Counted from the stretch's first letter, positions 5,892 through 15,086 are shown. The stretch: 21,078 nucleotides of DNA from Verrucomicrobiota bacterium (GCA_008932955.1 WBXE01000017.1:1-21078), one strand, 5' to 3'. Notes: generated by a model from the letters alone, not told the origin. A program made the numbers and translations.

Positions 5892-8486
5892 TCATTCATC
5901 TTCCCAGACCATGTGTTTGAGTTGGAGAGCGCGGGCGCGGGCGGCGGCCTCCTCGGCACGCGGGCCGTGAAAGGCGGCAATTTTTTTAGCGATGGCGATG
6001 GCGGGTTGCCAGCGTTGGGCGGCTTCGCAAAGGGCGAGGGCGCGGAAGCCGCAGCGCTCAAACCACTCCCATTCGGCGGGTGCTTGCTTGGCGGCGGATT
6101 CGAGCACCGAGTAATACGCTTCGAGGGCTTCGGCCACACGTTTGACTGCGGGATTTTTGAGGCTTGGGAGTTGTTCGAGCGTCTGACCGCAGAGGTATTG
6201 GAGCCGGTAGCGGGTGGCCGGGTCAACTTGCGGGTGGCTCAGAAGTTTTTGATAGAGGGTGAGCACCTCGGTGAGGAGGGCGGGAGTTTTTTCCGCTTGG
6301 GCAATGAGAGCCTCCCCCAGCAGGAAGCCGACCGGCAGGAGCAACGGGTCATCCTTGGGCAGCACGTCGTTCCATTTGCGCAGCAAGGCCAGCGCGTCGG
6401 CTAGGCGGTCGAGGTCGATCAAGAGGCGGGCTTTTTCCATGCTGGCGAGGGGTTGCAGCGGCCCCTTGATGGTGATGGCATGATCGAAGAGCAGGAGGGC
6501 TTCCTCACGGGATTGGGGTGAAGGAATGAGGGCGGCGGCGCGGGCGGCCAACAGCCATGCAGCTTGGGCGCGGGGTGGCGATGACTCAGTAGCAGCAATT
6601 TTTTCAAGGGTCATGCGGGCTGGATTATAATCGCCGGATTGGAAGAGATTGCGGCCGAGGACCAAGGCGGCGTCGGCCGCAGCGGGTGCAGTGGGGAAAC
6701 TTTCGAGGAATGCGCGGGCAGCGGCAATGGTGGCTTGCGGATCATCGGACAGGTCGGTGAGGCGCAAGCGGGTGAGGGCCAGGCGGACGGGCGGCAGCGC
6801 CTCAATGGCGGCTTGAGGGGCGGCCAAGGCATCGAGCTGCTCGCGGGCCATAGCCAGATCCGGCGGGCTCGTGGAAAGGGCGGCATCGGCGGCAGCGAGG
6901 CGGGCTTCGGCCAAGCGCGGGTGATCCGGGTAGTGGGTAACGAAGGCGGCGAGGGCGGATTTTGCGGCGGCGGGCGGAGTGGCGGCGAGGGCTTGTTCGA
7001 GCGCGAGGTCAGCGAGGGTAGCGGGAGTCATTCTGGCGGCTTCGCGGGAGGCGATGGCGACGAGTTCGCCCTGCTGGAGACGGGCCAGAGCGGCATTGAG
7101 GCTGGCGGTATCAGCGGCTTGTGCGGTGAGGGATTTGGCGGCCTCTTCAAACAGGCGCACCGCTTGTTGCGAGTCACCAGCGGCGCAGGCGGCTTGTGCC
7201 GAGAGAAAGGCGGCCTCGCCGACCAAGGCGGGGGCCTTGGCGGAGTCGCGCAGGGCGGCGAGCAACGCGATGGCCTGGCTGGTGTGCCCCTCATCGATGA
7301 GCCAGCGGCCGGTTTGGAGCAGGGCGCTGGTGGCGAGCGAATGGGATGGGTATTCCAAGCGCAGGCGCGTGAGGAGGCGCCGGGCATCGGTTTTGGCTTC
7401 CTGGGTGGGGAGGCGCTGCAGGCCGATGGCGCGGGTATAGAGAGCCCAGGCGGCGAGGTTGGAGGGTTCTGTGACGAGCGGCCAGGCGGCGACGGAGCAG
7501 CCGCCCCTTGCATTGATGGCGGAGGCAGCGGGAGGTGGCAGGGAGGGGATCCATTGAACGAGTTGCTCGAGGGTGGGATCGGTGAGCCCGGGATGGGTGG
7601 GGAGCCACTGCAGCAGGCGTTGGAACATCGCGTCTAGCAAGGGCGAGTCCGGATGCTCTTGGATAAAGGCGAGCAGGGATTTGGAAGCGATGGCTGGTGA
7701 CTCTTGGACGGCCAGAGCATCGGCCAAACCGATCGCAGCGGCGGCGTGGCGATTGAGTGACTGGCCTTGCGGCTGCTCGACGAGCGCGCCAAAAGCGAGA
7801 ATGGCGGCGTCGGGCTTGGACTCGGCGAGGAGCAGACAAGCATCCAGAAAGGCCGCTTGCGGGCGTTGGGCAGCGGCGACGGAGGTTGACGGAGGGAGGG
7901 TTTCTCTAGCACTGTGGGCATCACCTTGAGCGAGGAGGATTTCGGCTTGGCGGAGGCTCGCTTCGGCGGCGGTGGCTGGGTTGGCATCCGAGACGAGGGT
8001 TTTGAGCGAGGCGAGGGCCGCAGCGGCTTGGTTGAGCGAGAAAAGAAGACTAGCGCGGGAGAGGCAGGCTTCGCGGCGATAAGGGGCCTGCGGGTTGTCG
8101 AGGGCGGGGGCGAAGGCGTCCACAGACTCGGCAAACCGGCCGCTAGCGGCCAGAGCCTGGGCTTTCCAGAAATAGGCTTCCGGATCTGTGGCCGCGAAAG
8201 GCTGGCTGAGCAGGACGAGCGCTTCGGCGGAGTTACCGCTGCGGACCCAGGCCTCGGCCAGGCGGATGGCTACACGGGGTTTTTGAGTGGCTGGCAACAT
8301 GGGATCCTGCAGCAGCTGGGTGAAACGGGTCGCGGCAATTTCCCACAGACCCGAGGCCAATGCATCTTCGCCATGCCGCAGGGCAGCCGGCGCTTCCACC
8401 GCGGGTGCGGCGGGTGGGTTCGGCGCAGCTGGCGCGGAAGCCGCAAGCGGTAGAACGAGCAGAGAAATGAAAAGAAACAAGCGCAT
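5892..8486 (-). CDS. Large exported TPR-repeat protein
   Basis: This 864-residue, alanine-rich protein begins with a clear signal peptide (MRLFLFISLLVLPLAASAPA), so it is probably periplasmic or outer-membrane associated. The rest is nearly all helical repeats of TPR/Sel1-like type, for example about 36-63 (ALRHGEDALASGLWEIAATR), about 71-98 and about 102-130 (PEAYFWKAQALAASGRFAES), continuing to near the C-terminus (ALEAYYSVLESAAKQA). No enzymatic motif was found. The layout recalls the YbgF/BamD-like or Verrucomicrobia-type TPR scaffold proteins that assemble envelope complexes; that role is inference. It follows the sigma-54-type regulator after an 87-bp gap and precedes dapB. The ATG at 8486 fits the signal peptide. 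Confidence 0.8.
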   Translation of the reverse strand: MRLFLFISLLVLPLAASAPAAPNPPAAPAVEAPAALRHGEDALASGLWEIAATRFTQLLQDPMLPATQKPRVAIRLAEAWVRSGNSAEALVLLSQPFAATDPEAYFWKAQALAASGRFAESVDAFAPALDNPQAPYRREACLSRASLLFSLNQAAAALASLKTLVSDANPATAAEASLRQAEILLAQGDAHSARETLPPSTSVAAAQRPQAAFLDACLLLAESKPDAAILAFGALVEQPQGQSLNRHAAAAIGLADALAVQESPAIASKSLLAFIQEHPDSPLLDAMFQRLLQWLPTHPGLTDPTLEQLVQWIPSLPPPAASAINARGGCSVAAWPLVTEPSNLAAWALYTRAIGLQRLPTQEAKTDARRLLTRLRLEYPSHSLATSALLQTGRWLIDEGHTSQAIALLAALRDSAKAPALVGEAAFLSAQAACAAGDSQQAVRLFEEAAKSLTAQAADTASLNAALARLQQGELVAIASREAARMTPATLADLALEQALAATPPAAAKSALAAFVTHYPDHPRLAEARLAAADAALSTSPPDLAMAREQLDALAAPQAAIEALPPVRLALTRLRLTDLSDDPQATIAAARAFLESFPTAPAAADAALVLGRNLFQSGDYNPARMTLEKIAATESSPPRAQAAWLLAARAAALIPSPQSREEALLLFDHAITIKGPLQPLASMEKARLLIDLDRLADALALLRKWNDVLPKDDPLLLPVGFLLGEALIAQAEKTPALLTEVLTLYQKLLSHPQVDPATRYRLQYLCGQTLEQLPSLKNPAVKRVAEALEAYYSVLESAAKQAPAEWEWFERCGFRALALCEAAQRWQPAIAIAKKIAAFHGPRAEEAAARARALQLKHMVWEDE

Positions 8487-8573
8487 CGGGCGGGGGCTGG
8501 CTGGAGGATGATCAGGCCAGGGAGGGGAACTGGAAGCAGAAATGGCGGGTGATGGTTGAGCGATAGAGCAACG

Positions 8574-9959
8574 TCAGGTCTGATGGGCGAGGAGTTTTTT
8601 TAGCTCGGCGGGCTCAATACCGAGGGCGATGGCCGCTTCCTTGAAATCACCGTCGGCGCGGTCGATGGCGCGGCCGGCGATTTCACCGGTGAGCCAGGAA
8701 ATGACATCGACCCCGCCGGGGGCGATGTTGATGAGCCGGTCGAGGACATCCGGCAAGCCGCGTTGGGCAACGCTCGGGGCGCTTGCCAGAGGGATATCCA
8801 TCGGCAGCAGGATAGTGGAAGTGGCAAGGGCGCAGGCGCGGGCGATGGTATTTTCCAGTTCGCGGACGTTGCCGGGCCAGCGATGGGCTTGAAGGGCGGT
8901 GATAGCTTCGGCGGAGAGGCGGATGCGGGCCATGCCATTTTTGCGGGTGATGCGTTGGAGGAAGTACTCGGCCAGCAAGGGGACGTCTTCCAAGCGCTCG
9001 CGCAGGGGGGGGATGGCCAGTTCGACGACGTTGAGGCGGTAGAACAGGTCTTCGCGGAAGCGCCCGGCAGCCACTTCTGCGGCGAGATTTTTGTGGGTGG
9101 CGGCGATGATGCGGACGTCGGCGCTGAGGGCATCATTGGCACCCACCCGGGAAAACGACCCATCTTGCAGCACCCGCAACATCTTCACTTGAATCGACAG
9201 CGGCATATCACCAATTTCATCGAGAAAAAGCGTGCCGCCGTCGGCCTGTTCGAAGCGGCCAGCGCGGCGTGCGATAGCCCCGGTGAACGAGCCTTTCTCG
9301 TGGCCGAAAAGCTCGCTTTCGAGGAGGTTTTCGGGGATGGCACCGCAATTGAGGGTGATCATCTCGTGATTGCGGCGCGGGCTGTACTCGTGGATTGCCT
9401 TGGCGATGAGCTCCTTGCCGGTGCCGCTTTCGCCGGTAACGAGCACCGGCGCATCGGTTCTCGCCACCCGCCCGACCAACTTGAATACATCTTGCAGGGC
9501 GTGCGACGATCCGATGATTTTCACCCGACCCTCGGGGCTGGGCAACTCGGCCTGCGGGCTACCGGCGCTGCGGCGGTTCTCGTGGGTTTGCAAGGCCGCT
9601 TCCACAATCGGGCGCAGATCAAAGGGCAGCGACTCCTTGCGCAGCACGTCGTGGGCGCCGCGCTGGGTCGCCTCGATGATCTGACCGGGGGTGGGAAAGC
9701 CGGTGGTCAGAATCACCATCGTTTGCGGGCTCTCCAGGCGACTGCGGGCCAGCAACTCCATGCCGTCAAACGGTTGCAGTTCAAACGCCGCCAGCACCAG
9801 GTTCACCGGCGTCTTGGCCAGCACTTTGAGCGCGTGGTCCGCGTTGTCGCAGCGCAGGATGCGTAGGCCCTCGGCAGCCAAATGCTTGGTGGCCCAATCC
9901 AGAAAATCCAGATCCGGATCGACCAACAACAACGTTTCTTCAGGGGGGATTTCCGGCAT
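8574..9959 (-). CDS. NtrC-family sigma-54 activator with a non-phosphorylatable receiver
   Basis: NtrC-type AAA+ proteins use ATP hydrolysis to open sigma-54 promoter complexes. The 461-residue protein has a receiver-like domain (about 9-125), an AAA+ domain (about 146-380) and a short C-terminal HTH-like region (GDFKEAAIALGI, 437-448). The AAA+ part is intact: Walker A GESGTGKE (176-183), the sigma-54 contact loop GSFTGA (223-228), Walker B GTLFLDE (242-248), the arginine-bearing FREDLFYRLN and the WPGNVREL signature. In the receiver, Ala58 stands where the phospho-accepting Asp is expected (LVLAAFELQPFDG), and the acidic pair reads DPD; Lys108 is kept. Activity is therefore probably not switched by Asp phosphorylation (inference). 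The ATG at 9959 was chosen because it begins just before the receiver; a GTG 22 codons upstream is possible. It is divergent from the histidine kinase. Confidence 0.9.
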   Translation of the reverse strand: MPEIPPEETLLLVDPDLDFLDWATKHLAAEGLRILRCDNADHALKVLAKTPVNLVLAAFELQPFDGMELLARSRLESPQTMVILTTGFPTPGQIIEATQRGAHDVLRKESLPFDLRPIVEAALQTHENRRSAGSPQAELPSPEGRVKIIGSSHALQDVFKLVGRVARTDAPVLVTGESGTGKELIAKAIHEYSPRRNHEMITLNCGAIPENLLESELFGHEKGSFTGAIARRAGRFEQADGGTLFLDEIGDMPLSIQVKMLRVLQDGSFSRVGANDALSADVRIIAATHKNLAAEVAAGRFREDLFYRLNVVELAIPPLRERLEDVPLLAEYFLQRITRKNGMARIRLSAEAITALQAHRWPGNVRELENTIARACALATSTILLPMDIPLASAPSVAQRGLPDVLDRLINIAPGGVDVISWLTGEIAGRAIDRADGDFKEAAIALGIEPAELKKLLAHQT

Positions 9960-10241
9960 CGTGCGCTGGACACAGTCAAGCAGGCTGGCGGCCAATGGCA
10001 CGCAAAAAATCGCAGTGACCAGCACAACCCAGGCACTAATTCGATTTGCATTCCGGTGCAGCAGGCTGTTGCGTCCAACTGTAGGTTACGGTTCACTTGG
10101 ATTTCCCAGGGGCTTCACATGGAACCTCAGGCACCCGGATTCCGTTGCCCACGTCGGCCTTGTTATTCCACGATTCACCGCTATTCCAAACTCACAAGCG
10201 GCCGGCACGACTCAAAAACCTCACTTAGAAAGCGCGCCTCA

Positions 10242-11864
10242 ATGCTCCACTCGTCGCAGCATACCCGCATGAAAGTGAACCATGCACGGCGCCAGCTCGC
10301 TGTGACGCAAGGTGCCATTGTGGCCAGCTCGCACGCAGCACGGCGGCAACTGGCCGAAGCACAGGCTCGGGCAAGGGTCGCCAAGGAGTCCGCAGAGCAG
10401 CCGAGCGTTACGCCTGAGCAAACGCAGCAGATACTCCACGAGCTGGGCGTGCATCAAATCGAATTGGAGATTTCAAATGAGGAGCTGCGCAATTCGCAGG
10501 TGGAACTCGAGCTTGCGCGTTCGCTCTACCTTGACCTGTACGATCTGGCTCCGGTGGGTTATGTCACCCTCAGTGAGTCGGGTCTGATCCTGCAAGCCAA
10601 CCTAAAGGCCGCAAATATATTGGGCTTAGCCCACGAGGGACTCGTCAACCAACCGCTTGTAAAATTCATTCACCCGGAGGATCTGGCGATTTTCTCCCGG
10701 CACCGCCAACAACTGTTTGCCACTGGCACCACTCAGGAGTGTGAACTGAGGATGCTGACACCCGACGGCAGCTGGTTCTGGGCACGGATGGAAGCCTGCG
10801 GCGGGCAAACGTGCCGGGTCGTCCTGAACAACATCAGCGCCGCTAAAAAAATTGAGGAAGCGCTCATCATCAAAAGCGCGGCTTTCGATTCTGCGATCAA
10901 CGCTCAAAGCATTGGCGGCTTGGATCACGGCATCGTCATGGTCAACCCTGCGTTTCTGCGCATGTATGGTTATTCAAGCCAGGAGGAGGTTGTGGGCATG
11001 CATATTGCTCAATTCAGCCCGAATCCCACTGAGGCCATGGCCTTGCTGCAGACCTTCGAAGCCACCGGTCAATTTGAAGGCGAATTGACCTTGAAGCGCA
11101 AGGACGGCTCGCTCTTCATCGGCTATACGCAAGGCACGGTGGTACGCAACGAGGCGGGGCGCGTCATCGGCTTCCAATCGAGCACTATCGACATCACCGA
11201 GCGCAAACTGGCCGAGGCCGCCATCCAACAAGCACTCGCGGAGAAAACCGTCCTACTCAAGGAAGTCCACCACCGGGTCAAAAACAACCTCGCCATCATG
11301 GTCAGCTTGATCAACATGCAAGTGCGTCACATCAAACACCCAGACGCCTTGGCCGCCCTGTCCGACACGCGAGCCCGTTTGTTTGCCATGTCGCTGCTCC
11401 ATGAAATGCTCTATCGCTCGGGAGGCATGGACCGCGTGGAAATCACGGGCTATCTCAGGCAACTGTGCGCCAATCTATCGGAGTCGCTCGGCATGGCGGC
11501 ACAAGCCATTGATATTCAGAGCCACTCGGTGGCCCCCGTGATGCTCGCCATTGAGCAGGCGGTGCCCTGCGGCTTGATTGTCAGCGAGCTGGTGTCCAAT
11601 TCGATCAAGCATGCGTTTCCGGTGGCCCGCCGTGGCGAGGTGAGCGTTGAACTCGAGCAAACCGCCGCGGATGAGATCCTGCTGCGCGTGAGCGACAATG
11701 GCATTGGCTTGCCAGACGACCTCCAAATCGATCAGGTGAGTAGCGTGGGCCTGACCTTGGTCAACGCGCTGACCCAGCAGCTGAGGGGCACGCGCAACAT
11801 TCGCAGTGACCACGGAACACGGGTGGAAATCCGTTTTCCGTTGCAACCCGTCAGCCCATCATGA
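10242..11864 (+). CDS. PAS-domain sensor histidine kinase (HisKA_2 type)
   Basis: This kinase autophosphorylates on His and passes the phosphate to a response regulator. From ATG 10242 it has 540 residues: a coiled N-terminal stretch (about 12-98) containing the common LHELGVHQIELEISNEELRN segment, a first PAS domain (about 97-205, DLAPVGYVTLSESGLILQAN), a second PAS domain (about 212-325, ending in the PAC-type TIDITERK), then the HisKA_2 dimerisation/phosphoacceptor segment EVHHRVKNNLAIM (His344 likely phosphorylated) and the ATPase domain with N-box ELVSNSIKHAF and G-boxes DNGIGLP and SVGLTLV. No membrane segment is visible, so it is probably a cytoplasmic sensor. The start is uncertain: ATG 10269 or 10119 are also possible, and the frame stays open to 9882 over the divergent gene. 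Its stop overlaps the regulator start by ATGA. Confidence 0.9.
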   Translation: MLHSSQHTRMKVNHARRQLAVTQGAIVASSHAARRQLAEAQARARVAKESAEQPSVTPEQTQQILHELGVHQIELEISNEELRNSQVELELARSLYLDLYDLAPVGYVTLSESGLILQANLKAANILGLAHEGLVNQPLVKFIHPEDLAIFSRHRQQLFATGTTQECELRMLTPDGSWFWARMEACGGQTCRVVLNNISAAKKIEEALIIKSAAFDSAINAQSIGGLDHGIVMVNPAFLRMYGYSSQEEVVGMHIAQFSPNPTEAMALLQTFEATGQFEGELTLKRKDGSLFIGYTQGTVVRNEAGRVIGFQSSTIDITERKLAEAAIQQALAEKTVLLKEVHHRVKNNLAIMVSLINMQVRHIKHPDALAALSDTRARLFAMSLLHEMLYRSGGMDRVEITGYLRQLCANLSESLGMAAQAIDIQSHSVAPVMLAIEQAVPCGLIVSELVSNSIKHAFPVARRGEVSVELEQTAADEILLRVSDNGIGLPDDLQIDQVSSVGLTLVNALTQQLRGTRNIRSDHGTRVEIRFPLQPVSPS

Positions 11865-12238
11865 AACCCAAGCCGTTATTGATTGTTGAAGATGAAATCA
11901 TCCTGGCCAAAGACCTGGAGGGCCGCCTGATAGACATGGGGTATCGAGTGGTTGATATCGCCTGCACGGGCCCCGCAGCCATCGCCGCAACCGAACAATT
12001 CCGGCCTGACTTAATCCTCATGGACATTCGTTTGTCTGGAGAAGTGGATGGAATTGACGCCGCCTTGGAAATTCGCAAAAGCCACCGCACTCCTGTCATC
12101 TTTCTGAGCGCCTACGCCGACGAGCAAACACGCCAGCGTGTGCAAGCGGTGGGACTGTGCAAATTTCTTTCAAAACTCATACCCGACCGGGATTTGCACA
12201 CGGCTATCGAATCGGCGCTGGCCGGGCATTTGGCCTAG
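11861..12238 (+). CDS. Single-domain response regulator (CheY-like)
   Basis: This 125-residue protein is a lone receiver domain: LLIVEDE with acidic Glu10-Asp11, the phospho-acceptor Asp55 in LILMDIRL, Ser83 in FLSAYA and Lys105 in KFLSK; the usual Pro after that Lys is Leu. There is no output domain, so it should act by protein contact or as a phosphorelay intermediate. The ATG overlaps the kinase stop (ATGA), which indicates translational coupling and makes the two a cognate pair. DNA-level output might lie elsewhere. The adjacent divergent NtrC-like protein cannot obviously take the phosphate because its receiver Asp is missing. Confidence 0.93.
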   Translation: MKPKPLLIVEDEIILAKDLEGRLIDMGYRVVDIACTGPAAIAATEQFRPDLILMDIRLSGEVDGIDAALEIRKSHRTPVIFLSAYADEQTRQRVQAVGLCKFLSKLIPDRDLHTAIESALAGHLA

Positions 12239-12377
12239 CCGCAGCTTGCTTGCCGCAAGGTGCCCGAGTCCATCCGCTTGCTCGCTGAGCGCGACTGCGC
12301 CACAGTGGCAGAACGCAGGGCGCGGGAAACCGTCGGCGACATCGCGCGGCGTCAAGGCTCTAACGAGTCATCGGCGC

Positions 12378-13409
12378 TTATAGGGCTTGCCCCAGCAACT
12401 CCGGTGGCATGCCGGCACCCGCCAGCAAGCTGGCTTGGCCTGGCGGGGGCAAGCCCCCGCACTCCACAATACTCCATTGCTGGCCGACCCCACCGGCTTG
12501 GAAACGCTCAGGGGCCACGCCTCGCTCTGATAATTCCCTAGCGAGTAGCAGCGGGGGTTCGCCCAAGGGTTCGTCGCTCAACTGAAATGTGCCCCAGTGC
12601 ATGGCGACGGCGTGGCGGCAGCCGCTGTCCTGAAATGCCAGCAGCGCCTCACCGGGGGTCATGTGCAAGGACCGCATGAACCAGTTAGGTTGATAGGCAC
12701 CGATGCCGATCATGCCGAAGTCTAGCGGTCCGAGGCGGGCGCCGATCTCGCGGAAGGCCGGGCAATACCCGCTATCGCCGGAGTGCCAGAGTTTCACCCC
12801 GCCACCCGCCACACACCACCCGCACCAGTGGCCGCGATTGCGATCCGCCAGGCCGCGCGCTGTGAAATGTTGGGCCGGGGTGGCGGTGACCGAAATGCCT
12901 GGCACCATATCGACGCTCTGCCACCAGGCGAGGGACCTCGCACTAGCAAACCCGGCGCGTGCGAACCATGCCGAGTGGCCTTCGGGCACGATCAGCGGGG
13001 TATCTTTGCCCAGGGCGCGCAGGGTCGGCAAATCACAGTGATCGTAATGCGTGTGGGTGAGCAAGACCGCCGTGATGGGCGGCAATTCATCGAGATGGCA
13101 GGGTGTGGGAACCTTTCGCCGCAGACCTAAGCATCTTAGCGGGCCACAGTATTCCGAGAAAATCGGGTCGATGAGCAAATGCACGCCACAGCCACTCAGC
13201 AGGAACGCTGCATGACCGAGCCAAGTGACCCGCCAGCCGCGCGGCGGCATGTCATGGAGTTGCTCCTTGGTCAGGGCCAGCCAAGGAGCTGGGTCATGGG
13301 CGAGCGGAAACTGCGGCACGATCTTATCCCCGAAGCCCAATTTCCAGCGCAGCACATCCTTGAGGCCAGGCATATGGGTTGGCCAGGGATTTTTGAACCG
13401 CGCGAGCAT
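12378..13409 (-). CDS. MBL-fold metal-dependent hydrolase (NAPE-PLD-like) with a repeat-derived tail
   Basis: The 343-residue protein belongs to the metallo-beta-lactamase fold. Residue numbers are from ATG 13409. It has TWLGHAAFLL (62-71), the metal motif HTHYDH (119-124), His181 in AQHFT, Asp212 in HSGDSGY and a late His271 in AMHWGTF. This pattern matches the NAPE-PLD/YtnP-like group of phosphodiesterase-type hydrolases; the substrate is unknown. A TTG at 13445 would add 12 residues. The last 28 or so residues (from about ECGGLPPPGQASLLAGAGMP) are encoded by a cluster of family B palindromes, so the original gene probably ended near WSIVE. The gene is convergent with the response regulator and follows the MFS gene by about 160 bases. 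Confidence 0.88.
   Translation of the reverse strand: MLARFKNPWPTHMPGLKDVLRWKLGFGDKIVPQFPLAHDPAPWLALTKEQLHDMPPRGWRVTWLGHAAFLLSGCGVHLLIDPIFSEYCGPLRCLGLRRKVPTPCHLDELPPITAVLLTHTHYDHCDLPTLRALGKDTPLIVPEGHSAWFARAGFASARSLAWWQSVDMVPGISVTATPAQHFTARGLADRNRGHWCGWCVAGGGVKLWHSGDSGYCPAFREIGARLGPLDFGMIGIGAYQPNWFMRSLHMTPGEALLAFQDSGCRHAVAMHWGTFQLSDEPLGEPPLLLARELSERGVAPERFQAGGVGQQWSIVECGGLPPPGQASLLAGAGMPPELLGQAL
12383..12466. repeat. Repeat family B, cluster 1 (CAAG/CTTG-centred palindromes)
   Basis: Three perfect palindromes with a CAAG or CTTG centre lie here: GGG-CTTG-CCC (12383-12392), GCCAG-CAAG-CTGGC (12421-12434) and GCGGGGG-CAAG-CCCCCGC (12443-12460). ACTCCA follows the last. The reverse complement of about 12421-12466 aligns with 20843-20887, and 12442-12466 aligns with 20957-20981 at 24 of 25 bases. 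A possible decayed relative is GCAGCTTGCTTGCCGC (12241-12256). The cluster overlaps the 3' end of the MBL gene. Confidence 0.85.
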
Positions 13410-13568
13410 GGGTCGAGTATCGCGCGGCCCTGGGGACGACGTCAAGCTAAGGAGTAGCGCAAGAATATCTGCCGCCTTGTAGCGGCGCGTCTATGACCGC
13501 CGATGCACAGGCCCGCCAATGAACCGGCGTTTCCGGCAGGCGTCAAATCAGGTCGACTGGCGCGTTGA

Positions 13569-14828
13569 TCACGCGTCATCGCGGACGTTGGGCATCCAGA
13601 GGGCGGCGATGAACGCTGGTATGAATAGCAACCCGTCGCATAACAACGCTAACCGAAAGTCGCCGACCACCGCCAACTGCCCGAAGACGATGGTGCCCAC
13701 GGCGGCGGCGATGCGGCCGATATTGTAGCAAAAGCCCGCGCCGGTGGTGCGCAGCAGCACCGGAAACAAGGGCGGCAGATACATGGTGAACAAAGCGAAG
13801 ACGCCGGAGAAAAATCCGATCCACGGCACCCACATGAGCAACGCCTGATAGCCACGCGGCACGCCGTAAGCGCCGATGAAACAACCGAGAAATCCCCCGA
13901 AAAACACCAGGATGGCATTGCGGTAACCGATGCGCCGGGCCAACCATGCGGCACAGAAGTTGCCGATGATGGACACGCCCACAACCAGGAAAAACACCCC
14001 GGCGACGAGTCGCTCGCGATCCGCCGCTGGCCACCCGCGCAGTTCTGGCAAATTGCGAAAATGTTGGGGGTTCCAGAAAATAAATGCCCACCACCCGGTC
14101 AGTGAGCAGGCACACACGACGATGGTCACCAGCGTGGTGCGCCGCACCTCACTGCGGAACAGGTCGCGGATGCCCGGCATGTGGCTGCCAGCGGCATGGC
14201 GCGCGCGCTGCCATTCGGCGGTTTCGGGCACTTTGCGGCGGATCCAGTACACCATGAGTGCCGGCAGCACGCCGACGAGAAAGATATAGCGTTCGGGAAA
14301 CGCGGCCATCGCCACGCGGGTGACACAGGCGCAGAGAATCCCGAGGTTGACGCCCATTTGTAGCACGGCGGCAATCCACGCCCGCCAACACTTTGGCCAG
14401 GTCTCAGCCAGCAGTGCCGAACCGATTGCCCACTCGCCACCAATGCCCAACGCCGCCACAAACCGAAAAATGAGCAGATGCCACCACTGGGTCGCCAGAC
14501 AGGCCATGCCCGTGAACATCGCGTACGTGAGGATGGTCAGTGCGAGACAACGCGAGCGGCCCAACAAATCACCAAGGCGGCCGAAAAATCCCCCGCCCAG
14601 AGCCCATCCAACCATGAATGCCGCCTGAATCCACGAGCTTTTCACCTTCACCGCCGGATCAGCCAGATCCACCACCTGCAACAAATGCGCCACAAACGGT
14701 GCCGCCACCAGCGTGTACAAATGCATGTCCAATCCGTCAAAAAACCAACCGAGCCAAGCGGCGATTCCGGAGCGCCATTGGTACTGGGTGAGCCCGCGCA
14801 GCGTCGGTTGAGTGGGTGAGGTGGCCAT
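13569..14828 (-). CDS. MFS transporter (SHS/AAHS-like organic acid or sugar symporter)
   Basis: This inner-membrane protein of 419 residues has the alternating hydrophobic segments of a 12-helix major facilitator. Helix 1 carries FFDGLDMHLY (Asp31, Asp34), loop 2-3 carries the MFS motif GRLGDLLGRSR (83-93) and helix 4 has RFVAALGIGGEW, a form common in sialate/lactate:proton (SHS) and aromatic acid:proton (AAHS) symporters. The central loop carries PETAEWQRARHA, typical of this group. The substrate cannot be read from the sequence; a carboxylate is a reasonable guess. ATG 14828 was preferred over an upstream TTG at 14873, because the intervening residues are Arg-rich and unlike a conserved N-terminus. 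It is divergent from the DUF4159 gene across 258 bp with no clear promoter seen. Confidence 0.87.
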   Translation of the reverse strand: MATSPTQPTLRGLTQYQWRSGIAAWLGWFFDGLDMHLYTLVAAPFVAHLLQVVDLADPAVKVKSSWIQAAFMVGWALGGGFFGRLGDLLGRSRCLALTILTYAMFTGMACLATQWWHLLIFRFVAALGIGGEWAIGSALLAETWPKCWRAWIAAVLQMGVNLGILCACVTRVAMAAFPERYIFLVGVLPALMVYWIRRKVPETAEWQRARHAAGSHMPGIRDLFRSEVRRTTLVTIVVCACSLTGWWAFIFWNPQHFRNLPELRGWPAADRERLVAGVFFLVVGVSIIGNFCAAWLARRIGYRNAILVFFGGFLGCFIGAYGVPRGYQALLMWVPWIGFFSGVFALFTMYLPPLFPVLLRTTGAGFCYNIGRIAAAVGTIVFGQLAVVGDFRLALLCDGLLFIPAFIAALWMPNVRDDA

Positions 14829-15086
14829 GTGCGGGCGCACCCTAGCCACTCGTCGTGCCCGGTGCAAAGCCAATCATCCGGAGGATAACTCCGGCGAATT
14901 TCGCTGCGGTGATAGATATCTAACTGGCCTGCAATTACTCGAACACCGAAGTTGAATTTAGAGCCTTTCATTTTCCGCAGTCCAGCCCATCATGGGTCGA
15001 GCCATTGACCCGCAATTCCCAGCCGTGCAAGCCGTGTCACTTGGAGATTATCTAACCGAGGTTGCAACCCCACTGACGAATCCATC

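Noticed and set aside
6639..7637. Plus-strand open frame of 332 codons opposite the TPR gene
   Set aside because: Its Gly/Glu-rich translation is the mirror of Ala-rich TPR codons. The minus-strand frame is longer, has a signal peptide and has repeat structure.
8763..9866. Plus-strand open frame of 367 codons opposite the NtrC-like gene
   Set aside because: It is antisense to clear AAA+ motifs, and its own translation has no recognisable domain.
9990..10010. Possible sigma-54 promoter (TGGCAC near 9996)
   Set aside because: The -24-like TGGCAC is not followed by TTGC at the required spacing.
12260..12541. Small plus-strand gene between the response regulator and the MBL gene
   Set aside because: It overlaps the repeat cluster and the 3' end of the MBL gene, and its translation has no recognisable features.
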